The translations under genes and the position numbers were made by a program. Positions 1-7,375 of a stretch of DNA of 24,288 nt are shown one piece after another. The stretch is taken from NCBI GenBank assembly GCA_038329675.1, contig JBBQNE010000039.1, positions 1-24,288 on the forward strand. Reading direction: 5' to 3'. The DNA is from JANXVY01 sp038329675. GTDB taxonomy: Bacteria > Pseudomonadota > Alphaproteobacteria > Rhizobiales > Hyphomicrobiaceae. Numbering within the stretch: position 1 is the first letter of the stretch; each line of letters starts with the position of its first letter. Below the pieces are notes generated by a model. It worked only from the letters and a program-made list of their open reading frames with translations, was not told the origin of the DNA and did no database searches.

Positions 1-496
1 AGGCCAGCAACACGATCACGGCGAGCAAACGGGGCAAGTTGCCCTCGTAACGCGCGGCGAAGAAGTCGGGCACGGTATAGGCGCCAAACTTGCGCTGGAA
101 CGGCGCAATCAGGATCGCGACGAGCACGTAACCGCCAGTCCAGCCGAGCACGAAGGCCAGGCCGTCGTAACCAAGCAGATAGAGCGTGCCAGCCAGACCG
201 ATGAACGAGGCTGCCGACATCCAGTCGGCGCCAGTTGCCATCCCATTGTAAATGGCTGGAACCGATCGACCGGCAACGTAGTATTCGCCCGAGTCGGACG
301 TGCGCGACATCACGCCGATCAGCGCGTAAACAAAGATCGTGAAGAACACGAACCCGTAGCCGATATAAATTTGCGGGAGGCCCATCTGCTCCAGGATTGC
401 CAAGAGCACGACGAATGCAGCGAAGCCACCGGTATAGATCGCGTAGACCTTACCCAGGTTGGCGGTAAAGCTGGTTGATTTTGTTTCTGTTGCCAT
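1..496 (-). CDS. Sodium:solute symporter, VC_2705/ActP-like large subunit (5' part only)
   Basis: Reading from the ATG at 496 leftwards gives 165 residues with no stop before the window edge, so the C-terminal two thirds is missing. The sequence holds hydrophobic segments at about residues 17-36 and 45-62, a conserved SDSGEYYVAGRSVP stretch (67-80), then ADWMSAASFIGLAG (90-103) and GYDGLAFVLGWTGGY (109-123). These are typical of the SSS family clade that pairs with a DUF4212 small subunit and is annotated as an acetate- or organic-acid-type Na+ symporter in the inner membrane. The Shine-Dalgarno GAGGAA overlaps the stop of the DUF4212 gene 11 bp upstream, so the two are co-transcribed and probably translationally linked. 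The substrate cannot be told from sequence. Family assignment is secure. Confidence 0.9.
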   Translation of the reverse strand, partial: MATETKSTSFTANLGKVYAIYTGGFAAFVVLLAILEQMGLPQIYIGYGFVFFTIFVYALIGVMSRTSDSGEYYVAGRSVPAIYNGMATGADWMSAASFIGLAGTLYLLGYDGLAFVLGWTGGYVLVAILIAPFQRKFGAYTVPDFFAARYEGNLPRLLAVIVLLA

Positions 497-507
497 TTGG
501 GTTTTCC

Positions 508-762
508 TCAGTCCTCTGCCACGCCTTCTTCGCGGTCAATTTTGTCTTGGCTCGCAGCGAACCAGAACAACATGACGACGAAGATGATCAACGATCCCTG
601 TCCGGCCATGTAGAAGCCGAGCGGGAAACCCAAGACCTTTATGGCATTCAAATCTTTGACGAAAAAGTGGATGATGAAGCTGAAGATAAACCACAGCACG
701 AGCATGATCCACATCAGCGTACTGGTGCGTGCCCAGTGACGGCCGGTGTCTTGTCCTTGCAC
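508..762 (-). CDS. DUF4212 small membrane subunit of a sodium:solute symporter
   Basis: An 84-residue protein with two transmembrane segments, roughly residues 16-36 and 50-70. Between them is the family signature DLNAIKVLGFPLGFYMAGQG (37-56). DUF4212 proteins (TIGR03647 type) are the small partners of VC_2705-like SSS transporters, and the large subunit follows directly 11 bp downstream. The start is GTG at 762, supported by an AGGGGAG Shine-Dalgarno about 7 nt upstream on the minus strand. No upstream in-frame start has comparable support. The protein presumably sits in the inner membrane beside the symporter; its exact role (assembly or transport) is not established. Confidence 0.88.
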   Translation of the reverse strand: MQGQDTGRHWARTSTLMWIMLVLWFIFSFIIHFFVKDLNAIKVLGFPLGFYMAGQGSLIIFVVMLFWFAASQDKIDREEGVAED

Positions 763-796
763 TTTGCTCTCCCCTACGTGTTTCCAACCGACAGGC

Positions 797-810
797 CGAT
801 CTGCAGATCG
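797..810. promoter_or_regulatory. Perfect 14-bp palindrome, candidate operator
   Basis: CGATCTGCAGATCG is a perfect palindrome lying 35-48 nt upstream of the leftward DUF4212 start codon. Its position suits a repressor or activator site. No regulator gene is adjacent, so the assignment rests on symmetry and location only. Confidence 0.35.
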
Positions 811-938
811 CAGTCGACCGATTTTTTGATTATTATCTGCGTTCGCGCAGCAGTTGCGCCATAGGCATACTAACGGGGCGCACGCTCACCGTCGATACAT
901 GCGACCGCAGACTTTGGTCTACCGACATCAAGGTCCCA

Positions 939-964
939 GCACCGTGACATCACAGTGACGGTGC
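939..964. promoter_or_regulatory. Inverted repeat with 7-bp arms, candidate regulatory site
   Basis: GCACCGT (939-945) and ACGGTGC (958-964) are perfect inverted arms around a 12-nt spacer that contains a GTGAC direct repeat partner. It lies midway between the divergent operons. It could be a protein-binding site; no T-tract follows, so it is not a typical terminator. Confidence 0.3.
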
Positions 965-1161
965 CGCAACCGCGATCGGGCTTCGCACGATCGGCAATGC
1001 GTTGGACCAGTCATGGCGTTTACTGTCAATCGACTGGAGGGCGACCTCCGGACGATTGATGGATGGGGATAACAGTCGGCTCGTCACCATGGCGTTGCGA
1101 TCGGACGGTTAACAAAAACGCTTTTCAAACACGTGGTTTGCAAACAAGCGGAGATTTCCAA

Positions 1162-1404
1162 ATGGCATCGTCGACCGGGCAGCCAGAACCGCCGCAGCAC
1201 CTGGGACGTCGGCGGTTGCGACGCGCGCTTGCTGCGATCACGGGGATCGGCCTTATCGCTGGCGTTCCATTGCTTACGCCGACCCTGAATGCGCTTAAAA
1301 TCATGGGCACGCCGCTTGGCTACGTGGTCGTTGCCCATGGGATCGCTATCGTCTGCCTGCTATGGGCCGCCACGTCGATGTGGATATCTCGACATGAGCA
1401 ATGA
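1162..1404 (+). CDS. Second DUF4212-like small membrane protein
   Basis: From the ATG at 1162 this encodes 80 residues. A longer reading to 1063 is possible, but the 1162 start has a GCGGAG site 9-10 nt upstream and begins at the start of the homologous region. There are two hydrophobic segments with LNALKIMGTPLGY between them, which matches LNAIKVLGFPLGF in the divergent DUF4212 gene at 508-762. It is therefore a paralogue of that small subunit, with a more basic N-terminal part (LGRRRLRRAL). Its stop overlaps the next gene's start by 11 bp, copying the small-then-large order of the other pair. It probably partners the divergent large protein downstream. Confidence 0.7.
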   Translation: MASSTGQPEPPQHLGRRRLRRALAAITGIGLIAGVPLLTPTLNALKIMGTPLGYVVVAHGIAIVCLLWAATSMWISRHEQ

Positions 1405-3079
1405 CAGCGGCAGCGCGCGGCCATCGGGGCGACGCCGCGGGCTCAACTTAGAAAAAACGAGCGATGTAACTTGGAGCATAGGTGCCGCCGTTTGGGTCGC
1501 AGCCGCGACCGCCGTCATCACCCAAGGATTTGACGGCCTCGCGATAACGCTCGGGCTCGCTGGCGCGTTCCTGTTGGCGATGTTGGTCGGTAAGGCTCGT
1601 CACATTGGCGCTGATGGGGATGCTGCAACTGCAGCCGAACGATTGCTCGATATCACCACCCGTTGCGGGCTGGCGTTGGCTGCAGCTTTATTAATTGCCG
1701 CCGAACTGCAAATCGCCGCGACGGCCATCGATCTTTTCATGCCAGGGCGCAGTGCCGGGGTTATAATCGCGCCAATTTTGGCGGTCGCGATTGCAGCGGC
1801 GTTGTCGTTTGCCAACCCCTCGACAATGCGGTGGCTGAGATTGCTGTCCCTGGCTGCCCTGTTAACGCTAGTGACCGCGGCAGTAATCAGCCTCGTCGCT
1901 CGCGATGGACCAGCGGCACTGCTGTCCATTCCAGCCGCAGCTGACATGACGACGATCGAAGCCCAACTCCGCGACGCGCGGTTGGCCGACCCGGCAACGT
2001 TGCGCGCGCACACCGTGCCCTTCTTGCGCACCGACATGGTCAATTTTGCAAGCCTGACGATCATGTTGGCCGTTGGCTTAGCCGCACTAGGCGTCCTGTT
2101 GGTCCGGGGCGCTACAACGCACGCTCAATCGTTTGGCGGCCGACAAAACGACAAGGCCATCATTCTAGCTGGCCTCGTTTTGTTGTGCGCACTGCCCGCG
2201 ATCGCCGTTGGCGCGAAGCGTGACCTGATGGCAACGTTCGCAGCTGGCATTAAAGTCGCGAGCCCACCGGCTTGGCTGGCCGAACACGTCGCCGCAGGAA
2301 CCGTCGAGGCGTGCGGAAAAATCGCAGGTTCGAGCGCGGTAACACTGGCTGACCTGTGCGGTAAAGGCTTTGGCCCAAACGGCCTATTGCGATGGCAGGA
2401 CGTGGTTTTCTTGCGCGACGCTCCGGTGTTTGCCGCCAGCTCGGCAGCCACGTCTGCAGCGGGTGCCGCCGTCAGTGCGCCGTGGCTGTTTAGCCTCGCA
2501 TGGGTGTTGATCGCGCTCGTGGGCGCGAGCGTTTTAGCGGTCGGAGCAAGTCCATTGCTGGGCAGCACGGGTGTGGCGAGAACGGCCGCCGGTTTTATCG
2601 GGGCGGGCGCGGTTGTGATAACGGCTAGCGGTATTGCGGCGAGCGGTCTTGTCGAAACCAGCGCTCTGGTCGCCCTTGCGGCAGCCGTCGCTGGAACACT
2701 CGTTGCGCCCCAAATGTTAGCAGGTTGGGCGTTTCGAACGCCGTCAGCCACAGTAACAGTGGCGGCGATAACAGTTGGCGTCGCGATTACGATCAGTCTC
2801 GGGCTGGCCTCGAAACTCGCCCCGATCACAGCCTTCGACGTCAGCGGATCGGCGACGTCAGCGCCGCAATCGGTGAATAGACGCCTCCAGACGCTGCAAT
2901 CCCAAATGGCTGCGGCAACCACACCAGCTCAGCGCACTGTGGCTGGCCTGCAGGTTCGCCGCATCGTTGATGACCGCATCACGTGGGTCGGCCTAAAGCC
3001 CTCAGCAACTGGCATTTTGGGGCTCACTGCCGCCCTACTGATGGTCTGTCTCGGATCGGTTTTGACCGTTCGGCGTTAA
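1394..3079 (+). CDS. Degenerate sodium:solute symporter-like membrane protein
   Basis: The start is ATG 1394, overlapping the DUF4212-like gene, giving 561 residues with about a dozen hydrophobic segments. The reading frame is open further upstream, but the earlier start lies inside the small-subunit gene. GFDGLAITLGLAGAFLLAML (45-64) lines up with GYDGLAFVLGWTGGYVLVAI in the intact symporter at 1-496. RTDMVNFASLTIMLAVGLAALGVLLVR (212-238) and the loop 319-340 (ADLCGKG...GLLRWQDVV) resemble the matching conserved blocks of the VC_2705 family. The N-terminal first helix and the SDSGEYYVAGRSVP motif are absent. Where the family has an ALSTADGLL-like Na+-site segment, this protein reads LAVGASPLL (381-389). 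It is unusually rich in alanine. It may be a non-transporting paralogue or a transporter with altered coupling. The homology was seen by eye and needs profile confirmation. Confidence 0.62.
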   Translation: MSNDSGSARPSGRRRGLNLEKTSDVTWSIGAAVWVAAATAVITQGFDGLAITLGLAGAFLLAMLVGKARHIGADGDAATAAERLLDITTRCGLALAAALLIAAELQIAATAIDLFMPGRSAGVIIAPILAVAIAAALSFANPSTMRWLRLLSLAALLTLVTAAVISLVARDGPAALLSIPAAADMTTIEAQLRDARLADPATLRAHTVPFLRTDMVNFASLTIMLAVGLAALGVLLVRGATTHAQSFGGRQNDKAIILAGLVLLCALPAIAVGAKRDLMATFAAGIKVASPPAWLAEHVAAGTVEACGKIAGSSAVTLADLCGKGFGPNGLLRWQDVVFLRDAPVFAASSAATSAAGAAVSAPWLFSLAWVLIALVGASVLAVGASPLLGSTGVARTAAGFIGAGAVVITASGIAASGLVETSALVALAAAVAGTLVAPQMLAGWAFRTPSATVTVAAITVGVAITISLGLASKLAPITAFDVSGSATSAPQSVNRRLQTLQSQMAAATTPAQRTVAGLQVRRIVDDRITWVGLKPSATGILGLTAALLMVCLGSVLTVRR

Positions 3080-3137
3080 CCATACCAAAAGCCTAACGTT
3101 CCCCAGGCCGGTGACGCTGTGCCAAATCGGGCGCCAA

Positions 3138-3159
3138 ATCTTTCCAATTTATGAAAGAT
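3138..3159. promoter_or_regulatory. Inverted repeat upstream of the M15 peptidase gene
   Basis: ATCTTTC (3138-3144) and GAAAGAT (3153-3159) are perfect 7-bp arms around the AT-rich spacer CAATTTAT, ending 64 nt before the chosen start at 3224. It lies where a promoter or operator is expected. The AT-rich core in GC-rich DNA suggests the promoter region itself. Confidence 0.3.
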
Positions 3160-3223
3160 CGTATCGGTTTCGCGCGGTTGTTTTCGTGCGGGTGTGTCGG
3201 GTGATGTTTGCGTGGGGTTCGTT

Positions 3224-3835
3224 ATGTCAGGTTCGCTTGGGGCGGTCATCAGCTCGTGTTTTACGCGGGGGTTTGCGGTCGGTGTTTGCATCGTTGGTCT
3301 AGCAACTTTGGTCGCTCCAACCAGTGCCAACGCAGCCTTTGGCGACCGCCCGTTCTGGGAAGATCAGCCAAGCCTCACGGGTAAGGCTCCACGGGCATCA
3401 AAGCGAGTGCGGTCGGCGGCTGCCACGTCAGATGACGACGGCGTCACCCGTTCACGGCGCACTAAATCCAAGCGCTATGCCGCCCGGGGGCCAGTTGACT
3501 ATGACGTGCGTCCGCAACGGAGCTTGTCTGGCGGCGTCTCGTGGAGCGCTCCGTCTGGGTGTCTCAACGGCACGTTACGCTCCGTTGTGTCAGAAATTGC
3601 TTCAAACTACGGCGGCGTGCGCGTCAACTCGACGTGCCGCAGTCGCGGCCGTAATGCCCGCGTCGGTGGCGCTCGGCATTCCCACCATCTGACCGGTGAT
3701 GCGGTCGATTTCCGTGTGTTTGGCAACGTGCGCGGTGCGTTGGCTTATCTCCGCAACCACGGTTCGATTGGCGGGATCAAGCATTACGGCGGCGGCCTGA
3801 TCCATGCCAACACCGGTCCGCGCAGGAGTTGGTGA
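3224..3835 (+). CDS. Secreted peptidase M15 (YcbK/VanY-like) peptidoglycan hydrolase
   Basis: Starting at ATG 3224 (GGGG about 6 nt upstream) the protein has 203 residues. A signal peptide is visible, with a hydrophobic core at about 15-31 and a likely cut after SANA (37). A basic, disordered stretch follows (50-100), then a C-terminal M15 domain. The zinc motif SxHxxGxAxD is present as S153-H155-G158-A160-D162, and the last ligand is probably H194 in IHANTGPRRSW. Family members usually have HxD here, but this one has H-A-N, an odd substitution. C113 and C138 could form a disulfide. M15_3 proteins cleave or bind peptidoglycan cross-link peptides in the periplasm. An in-frame ATG at 3194 is less favoured because it adds residues ahead of the signal peptide. 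It is monocistronic and convergent with the AsmA-like gene. Confidence 0.82.
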   Translation: MSGSLGAVISSCFTRGFAVGVCIVGLATLVAPTSANAAFGDRPFWEDQPSLTGKAPRASKRVRSAAATSDDDGVTRSRRTKSKRYAARGPVDYDVRPQRSLSGGVSWSAPSGCLNGTLRSVVSEIASNYGGVRVNSTCRSRGRNARVGGARHSHHLTGDAVDFRVFGNVRGALAYLRNHGSIGGIKHYGGGLIHANTGPRRSW

Positions 3836-3872
3836 ATGCGCCTGATCTCACGGTTTGAAGCCCCGCATGCCT

Positions 3873-3900
3873 CGTTGGTCGCCAAGTTACGGCACCGACG
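3873..3900. terminator. Hairpin at a convergent gene junction, possible bidirectional terminator
   Basis: CGTTGGT (3873-3879), a bulged C, GCC (3881-3883), a 7-nt loop, then GGC (3891-3893) and ACCGACG (3894-3900) form a 10-bp stem with one G-T wobble. It lies 38 bp past the M15 stop and overlaps the end of the convergent AsmA-like gene (stop at 3887). There is no T-tract, so Rho-independent function is uncertain. Confidence 0.35.
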
Positions 3901-5929
3901 TTATGGTCAACGCTTTGGCGTAGCCGTGGACGGTAATGATGGTGATCGGCGCGAGCGACGGCACGGCAGGCGAGCCGTCGGTTCGGGCACTCTCAGCCCG
4001 AACGCCATCGGCTCCGGTGCCATTAGCTCCAGTGATCGTCGCGCTGGTACCGTTGAGCTTGGCGCCATCGGACCGACCGATGCTGGAAACCGCCGGGGTA
4101 ACGATTGGGACAAGGGGCGCGGTCGTGATGGCGGCGTTGATCGCCCCGGTGGTGAAGTCAAAACTGCCCTTTAAGCTCACGCGTTCGGCCCCGGCCACAC
4201 CGTCGGCGCGGTCGGCGATAATGCGTCCTGACGCGAGCCGTGCCGATAGGTGAGCTGGTCCAATTGTCACCGGTGTGCCGCAAACGTCGCTCGCCACTTT
4301 GCGTGTCTTCGCCGCAGCCGCCTCTAGCGCTTTGTGATTGCAAGGGATTGCTGCACCTTCCGGCAAGTTGATATCGAGCTTGCCGTTGACCCGGCTTAAA
4401 ACGTCGGCACCCGACGTGCCGCTTGAGGATACATCGAATACGGCTTGGCCACGGGCACGAATGACAGCCATCCCCACGAGCGCATGTGACGCGACGGTCA
4501 AGTCAGTTTCTTCAAGACGGCCGCGCAGCAAATAATTGGGATAGGACGCCGTTCCCGTCACGCCGAATTCAAAGACGCCGCGCGAACCGCCATCGAGCAA
4601 AACCTCGGCCACGTTGAAGATCAGTTGCCCGGCCTTAATTGTCACGCTGGCCGCCGTGCGCCCCGCTTCGAATGATGCAATCCGAACATCTTGGGCTGAT
4701 ACCCGCAGGTCGGCATCAACCAAGCCGAGCATAGGCCATCGCAGATCGGGCTCGGCTTTTAAGGCCTCAATCATTGACGGGGCCGGGACGATTGCCCGTT
4801 GCGGCCGCTGCTCGGCAGCTTGAGCCGAAGTCGCCGCTAGCGCGAGATAGGGCGTCAAATCCAGGGAGCCAAACGCCAACGTGCCCGCCACCAAAGGCCG
4901 TTCAGGGTGGAGAGTTACGGCCATCGTCCCGGTCGCTTCGTTGCCATCGAGCCAATACCGGCCCCCTGTCACAGACAGCGTTGGTCCTGTCCAGTCGAGC
5001 GTGCCGCGTGCCGCGAAATCTTTAAAACCAGCGCCGCTTGGCCACGTGTGCCCAAGCGATCTTGCAAGCGACCGCACGTTGGGGATGGTGATGTCAATCT
5101 GCGTGCCCGTTAGCGCCAAGCCCCGCTCAAGGTTCAAACCGCCGTCAAACACCGCTTTGAATAACGCACTTTCGACATTGCCTTTAATCGGTATCCGCGA
5201 TGTGCCCTTGCGGTCCACCCGGCCGCCGAAGGTCAGATCGAACCGCACAGGTTCGCCGCGCAGCTGCACGGTCCCTTTAAAGTTGCCTCCGCCAGCGCGA
5301 CGTTTGAGGCCAACGTCACCATCGAGCGCCGTTAGCGTCTCTCGGCGACCTCCGCCCAGGTCAAACACGATCGTCCCATCGCGAATGGCTAGGGTCTCGA
5401 ACGCGGTCGATTGCAGCGCCTCAATCAGGGGCGGGATCGACGGCAGGAAAAAGTCGAGCGCCGATCCGCCAACCGGGCGGGAGGCGCCCGACAAATCAAT
5501 TTGAAAGACCGGCGACTTTAGTGCCATGCGCGCCGACCCGCCCTTAACTAAGGCTTCAAGCGCTTCTCCGGTCCGTGCTTTGCCGGTTGGCGATGGCGGC
5601 AGTGACACCGTGCCCGCCACCAGCCGGACAGGGGGTTGATCGCTCAGCGGGGTCGCTTCGTTGATGGCCAGCGTGTCTTCGGAAGGCTGCAGCAAGTAAG
5701 ATGAATGAAAAACCATGTCGTCAAGCAGCAGCGGCGCAAACATCAATAGCCCAACGAGGCCCAAAAGCCCAGCGGCCCGAACGGGATGGCTCTTAGCGCG
5801 GCTTTTTAGGCCAGCGGCGCGGCGGCCTGCGATTTTCCTCAGTGCTTTGACACGTCGGATCCGACGTCCCGGCTCTGGGATTAGCCGCCCGCGATCGTTC
5901 GACTGGCCATCGTTGGTGCGGGAAACCAA
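3887..5929 (-). CDS. AsmA-like envelope protein
   Basis: The protein has 680 residues. A short basic N-terminal cytoplasmic part leads to one transmembrane helix at about 52-69 (AAGLLGLVGLLMFAPLLL). A long periplasmic part follows, rich in beta-strand patterns, with an AsmA C-terminal region (about 400-610) containing DADLRVSAQDVRI and repeated glycine-rich strand turns. AsmA-family proteins are inner-membrane-anchored, repeating-beta-groove proteins linked to phospholipid transport and outer-membrane homeostasis. The chosen start is TTG 5929, because the minus strand carries GAGAGGG about 5 nt upstream and the only nearby ATG is out of frame. The last 70 residues are T/S/A/G-rich and of low complexity. 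It is transcribed away from the 6214 operon, and no partner gene is adjacent. Confidence 0.78.
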   Translation of the reverse strand: MVSRTNDGQSNDRGRLIPEPGRRIRRVKALRKIAGRRAAGLKSRAKSHPVRAAGLLGLVGLLMFAPLLLDDMVFHSSYLLQPSEDTLAINEATPLSDQPPVRLVAGTVSLPPSPTGKARTGEALEALVKGGSARMALKSPVFQIDLSGASRPVGGSALDFFLPSIPPLIEALQSTAFETLAIRDGTIVFDLGGGRRETLTALDGDVGLKRRAGGGNFKGTVQLRGEPVRFDLTFGGRVDRKGTSRIPIKGNVESALFKAVFDGGLNLERGLALTGTQIDITIPNVRSLARSLGHTWPSGAGFKDFAARGTLDWTGPTLSVTGGRYWLDGNEATGTMAVTLHPERPLVAGTLAFGSLDLTPYLALAATSAQAAEQRPQRAIVPAPSMIEALKAEPDLRWPMLGLVDADLRVSAQDVRIASFEAGRTAASVTIKAGQLIFNVAEVLLDGGSRGVFEFGVTGTASYPNYLLRGRLEETDLTVASHALVGMAVIRARGQAVFDVSSSGTSGADVLSRVNGKLDINLPEGAAIPCNHKALEAAAAKTRKVASDVCGTPVTIGPAHLSARLASGRIIADRADGVAGAERVSLKGSFDFTTGAINAAITTAPLVPIVTPAVSSIGRSDGAKLNGTSATITGANGTGADGVRAESARTDGSPAVPSLAPITIITVHGYAKALTITSVP

Positions 5930-6040
5930 ACTGCCCTCTCGATCCCATCGCTATCTAACGGCGATCTAACGTCGATCTCCGCCCGTTGGTCTTAGGCGCT
6001 GAACGCGGCGGGTGAAAGAGGTTAGGTGAGGGCCAAGGCG

Positions 6041-6130
6041 GAGGCGGCCGATGTTAAGGCGGCCAACATTAAGGCGGCCAACATTAAGGCGACCAACATT
6101 AAGGCGGCCAACATTAAGGCGACCAACATT
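6041..6130. repeat. 15-bp tandem repeat (six units)
   Basis: Six head-to-tail 15-bp units run from 6041 to 6130, with a decayed seventh after it. The core unit is AAGGCGGCCAACATT, with a G/A change at one position (AAGGCGACCAACATT) alternating between units. The first unit reads GAGGCGGCCGATGTT. Because 15 is divisible by 3, several frames stay open across it. On the plus strand a small frame from GTG 6026 to TAG 6167-6169 (47 codons) reads ADVKA-ANIKA-ANIKA-TNIKA-ANIKA-TNIEA, close to the A(D/N)Lxx pentapeptide-repeat pattern, and has AAAGAGG 6 nt upstream. The minus-strand frame instead gives a leucine/methionine-rich hydrophobic stretch. The repeat lies between the divergent AsmA-like and M14 genes. 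Confidence 0.9.
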
Positions 6131-6213
6131 GAGGCGACCTGCGACGCCTTGCCAGCCGGGCGGGCGTAGTCGATTGGTGCTGCTGAGGCCGTGGATAGAA
6201 AATTGCACCGACG

Positions 6214-7362
6214 ATGCCCGATCAAAAGATCGACCGTTCAAGCCAACACACGATGCGCGAACCTTTTGTGATTGGCGGTATCGCAATAGAGCCGGGCGAA
6301 CGGCGGCTGGTCGATCTGCCCGTGTCTCGGCTGTCAAACCATACCCCGGTAACGCTGCCCGTCCAGGTTTTGCATGGCGTCCGGCCGGGCCCAACAATAT
6401 TTCTTACCGCAGCGATCCACGGAGATGAATTGAACGGCGTTGAGATTATCCGCCGCGTCTTGAGGTTACTCGCGCCAGGAAATCTGTCGGGCACACTCTT
6501 GTGCGTTCCCATCGCCAATGCCTACGGGTTTATTGGCCGCTCCCGCTATCTGCCTGATCGGCGCGATCTGAACCGGTCGTTTCCAGGCTCGCCCGGCGGT
6601 TCGCTGGCCGGCCGCATCGCCAACCTTCTGCTGACCGAGGTCGTCAGCCGGTCAGAGCTTGGCATCGATCTGCACACCGCCGCCATCCACCGTGTCAACC
6701 TGCCCCAGATCCGCTGCGAATACGTCCGGCACAGCAGGCTTCGGCGCCTGAGTGAAGCGTTCGGCGCTCCCGTTGTCGTCGATAGCCCGGAGCGGGCCGG
6801 TTCGTTGCGCAAATCGGCAGCTGAGATGGGCGTTGACGTTTTGGTCTACGAAGGCGGCGAGGGCTTGCGCTTCGATGAATTCGCCATTGAAGCTGGCGTT
6901 AACGGGATCACAGGCGTGATGCTCGAGATCGGCATGCTGACGCTGTCGGATCCAGCCCAAACAGCCGCGACAAGACATACGGCGAGTTTTCCGGGCGACA
7001 AACCAGCCAGTCATGGGCCGTTTTTTGCCAACGCCTCAAAGTGGGTGCGAGCCCCCGAAGGCGGTATTTTGCGGACGACCAAGCGCATCGGTGAGGCGGT
7101 CGGCCAGGGCGAGGTCATCGGCCACATCGCCAACCCCTACGAGGACGAGGATGTCGCCGTGATCGCGCCGCGCCGTGGCATTATCATCGGTCGCACGACA
7201 CTCCCGATCGTCAATCTTGGTGATGCGCTGTTTCATGTGGCGTGGTCGGCCGAGCACGACAGCGGGCGGGCGCTGCAACCGGCCAAACCAGCCGACATCG
7301 TGAAGTCTACCGACGCGAGCGACGAGGCCGAGCCAATGATGGACGAGGACGAGATCCTTTAA
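6214..7362 (+). CDS. M14-type succinylglutamate desuccinylase/aspartoacylase family protein
   Basis: A 382-residue zinc hydrolase. HGDE supplies H69 and E72, and DLH supplies H154, the usual HxxE...H zinc ligands. VYEGGEGLRFDE (211-222) is the typical later block of this family and contains a likely catalytic glutamate at E213. The C-terminal part (about 275-345) is a beta-rich domain common in these proteins. Family members cleave N-acyl or amide bonds of small molecules; the substrate here is unknown. The start is ATG 6214, with GGATAG upstream; a second ATG at 6253 has no ribosome site. The gene ends 13 bp before a glycosyltransferase and looks like the first gene of that run. The acidic tail (EAEPMMDEDEIL) is low in information. 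Confidence 0.85.
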   Translation: MPDQKIDRSSQHTMREPFVIGGIAIEPGERRLVDLPVSRLSNHTPVTLPVQVLHGVRPGPTIFLTAAIHGDELNGVEIIRRVLRLLAPGNLSGTLLCVPIANAYGFIGRSRYLPDRRDLNRSFPGSPGGSLAGRIANLLLTEVVSRSELGIDLHTAAIHRVNLPQIRCEYVRHSRLRRLSEAFGAPVVVDSPERAGSLRKSAAEMGVDVLVYEGGEGLRFDEFAIEAGVNGITGVMLEIGMLTLSDPAQTAATRHTASFPGDKPASHGPFFANASKWVRAPEGGILRTTKRIGEAVGQGEVIGHIANPYEDEDVAVIAPRRGIIIGRTTLPIVNLGDALFHVAWSAEHDSGRALQPAKPADIVKSTDASDEAEPMMDEDEIL

Positions 7363-7369
7363 AAGGAGG
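7363..7369 (+). promoter_or_regulatory. Strong ribosome binding site that fixes a TTG start
   Basis: AAGGAGG lies directly after the stop codon of the M14 gene (TAA 7360-7362) and 6 nt before TTG 7376. It is the best Shine-Dalgarno seen in the window and decides the unusual TTG start of the glycosyltransferase. Confidence 0.8.
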
Positions 7370-7375
7370 TGCCAG

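Larger units (their letters stand above)
763..1161. other. Divergent intergenic region between two symporter-type operons
   Basis: This 399-bp stretch has no convincing gene. It must hold divergent promoters for the two DUF4212/SSS pairs. It carries three inverted repeats: a perfect 14-bp palindrome at 797-810, a 7-bp-arm repeat at 939-964, and CAAAC/GTTTG arms at 1126-1140 ending 21 bp before the second operon's start. An AT-rich TAATAAT-like run near 829-835 (minus strand) could be a -10 for the leftward operon. No clear -35 was found. Confidence 0.5.

Noticed and set aside
2125..2922. A 265-codon minus-strand frame opposite the degenerate symporter
   Set aside because: It is an antisense shadow of a GC-rich, alanine-rich gene; no family signature or ribosome site.
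6022..6225. Minus-strand frame with repeated leucine/methionine-rich hydrophobic units, resembling a membrane helix
   Set aside because: It is the other strand of the 15-bp repeat, has no clear ribosome site, and the plus frame has better support. Open frames in several phases are expected from any repeat whose unit is a multiple of 3.
5966..6397. A 143-codon minus-strand frame overlapping the M14 gene start and the repeat
   Set aside because: It runs antisense through the conserved M14 N-terminus and its only pattern is the minisatellite.
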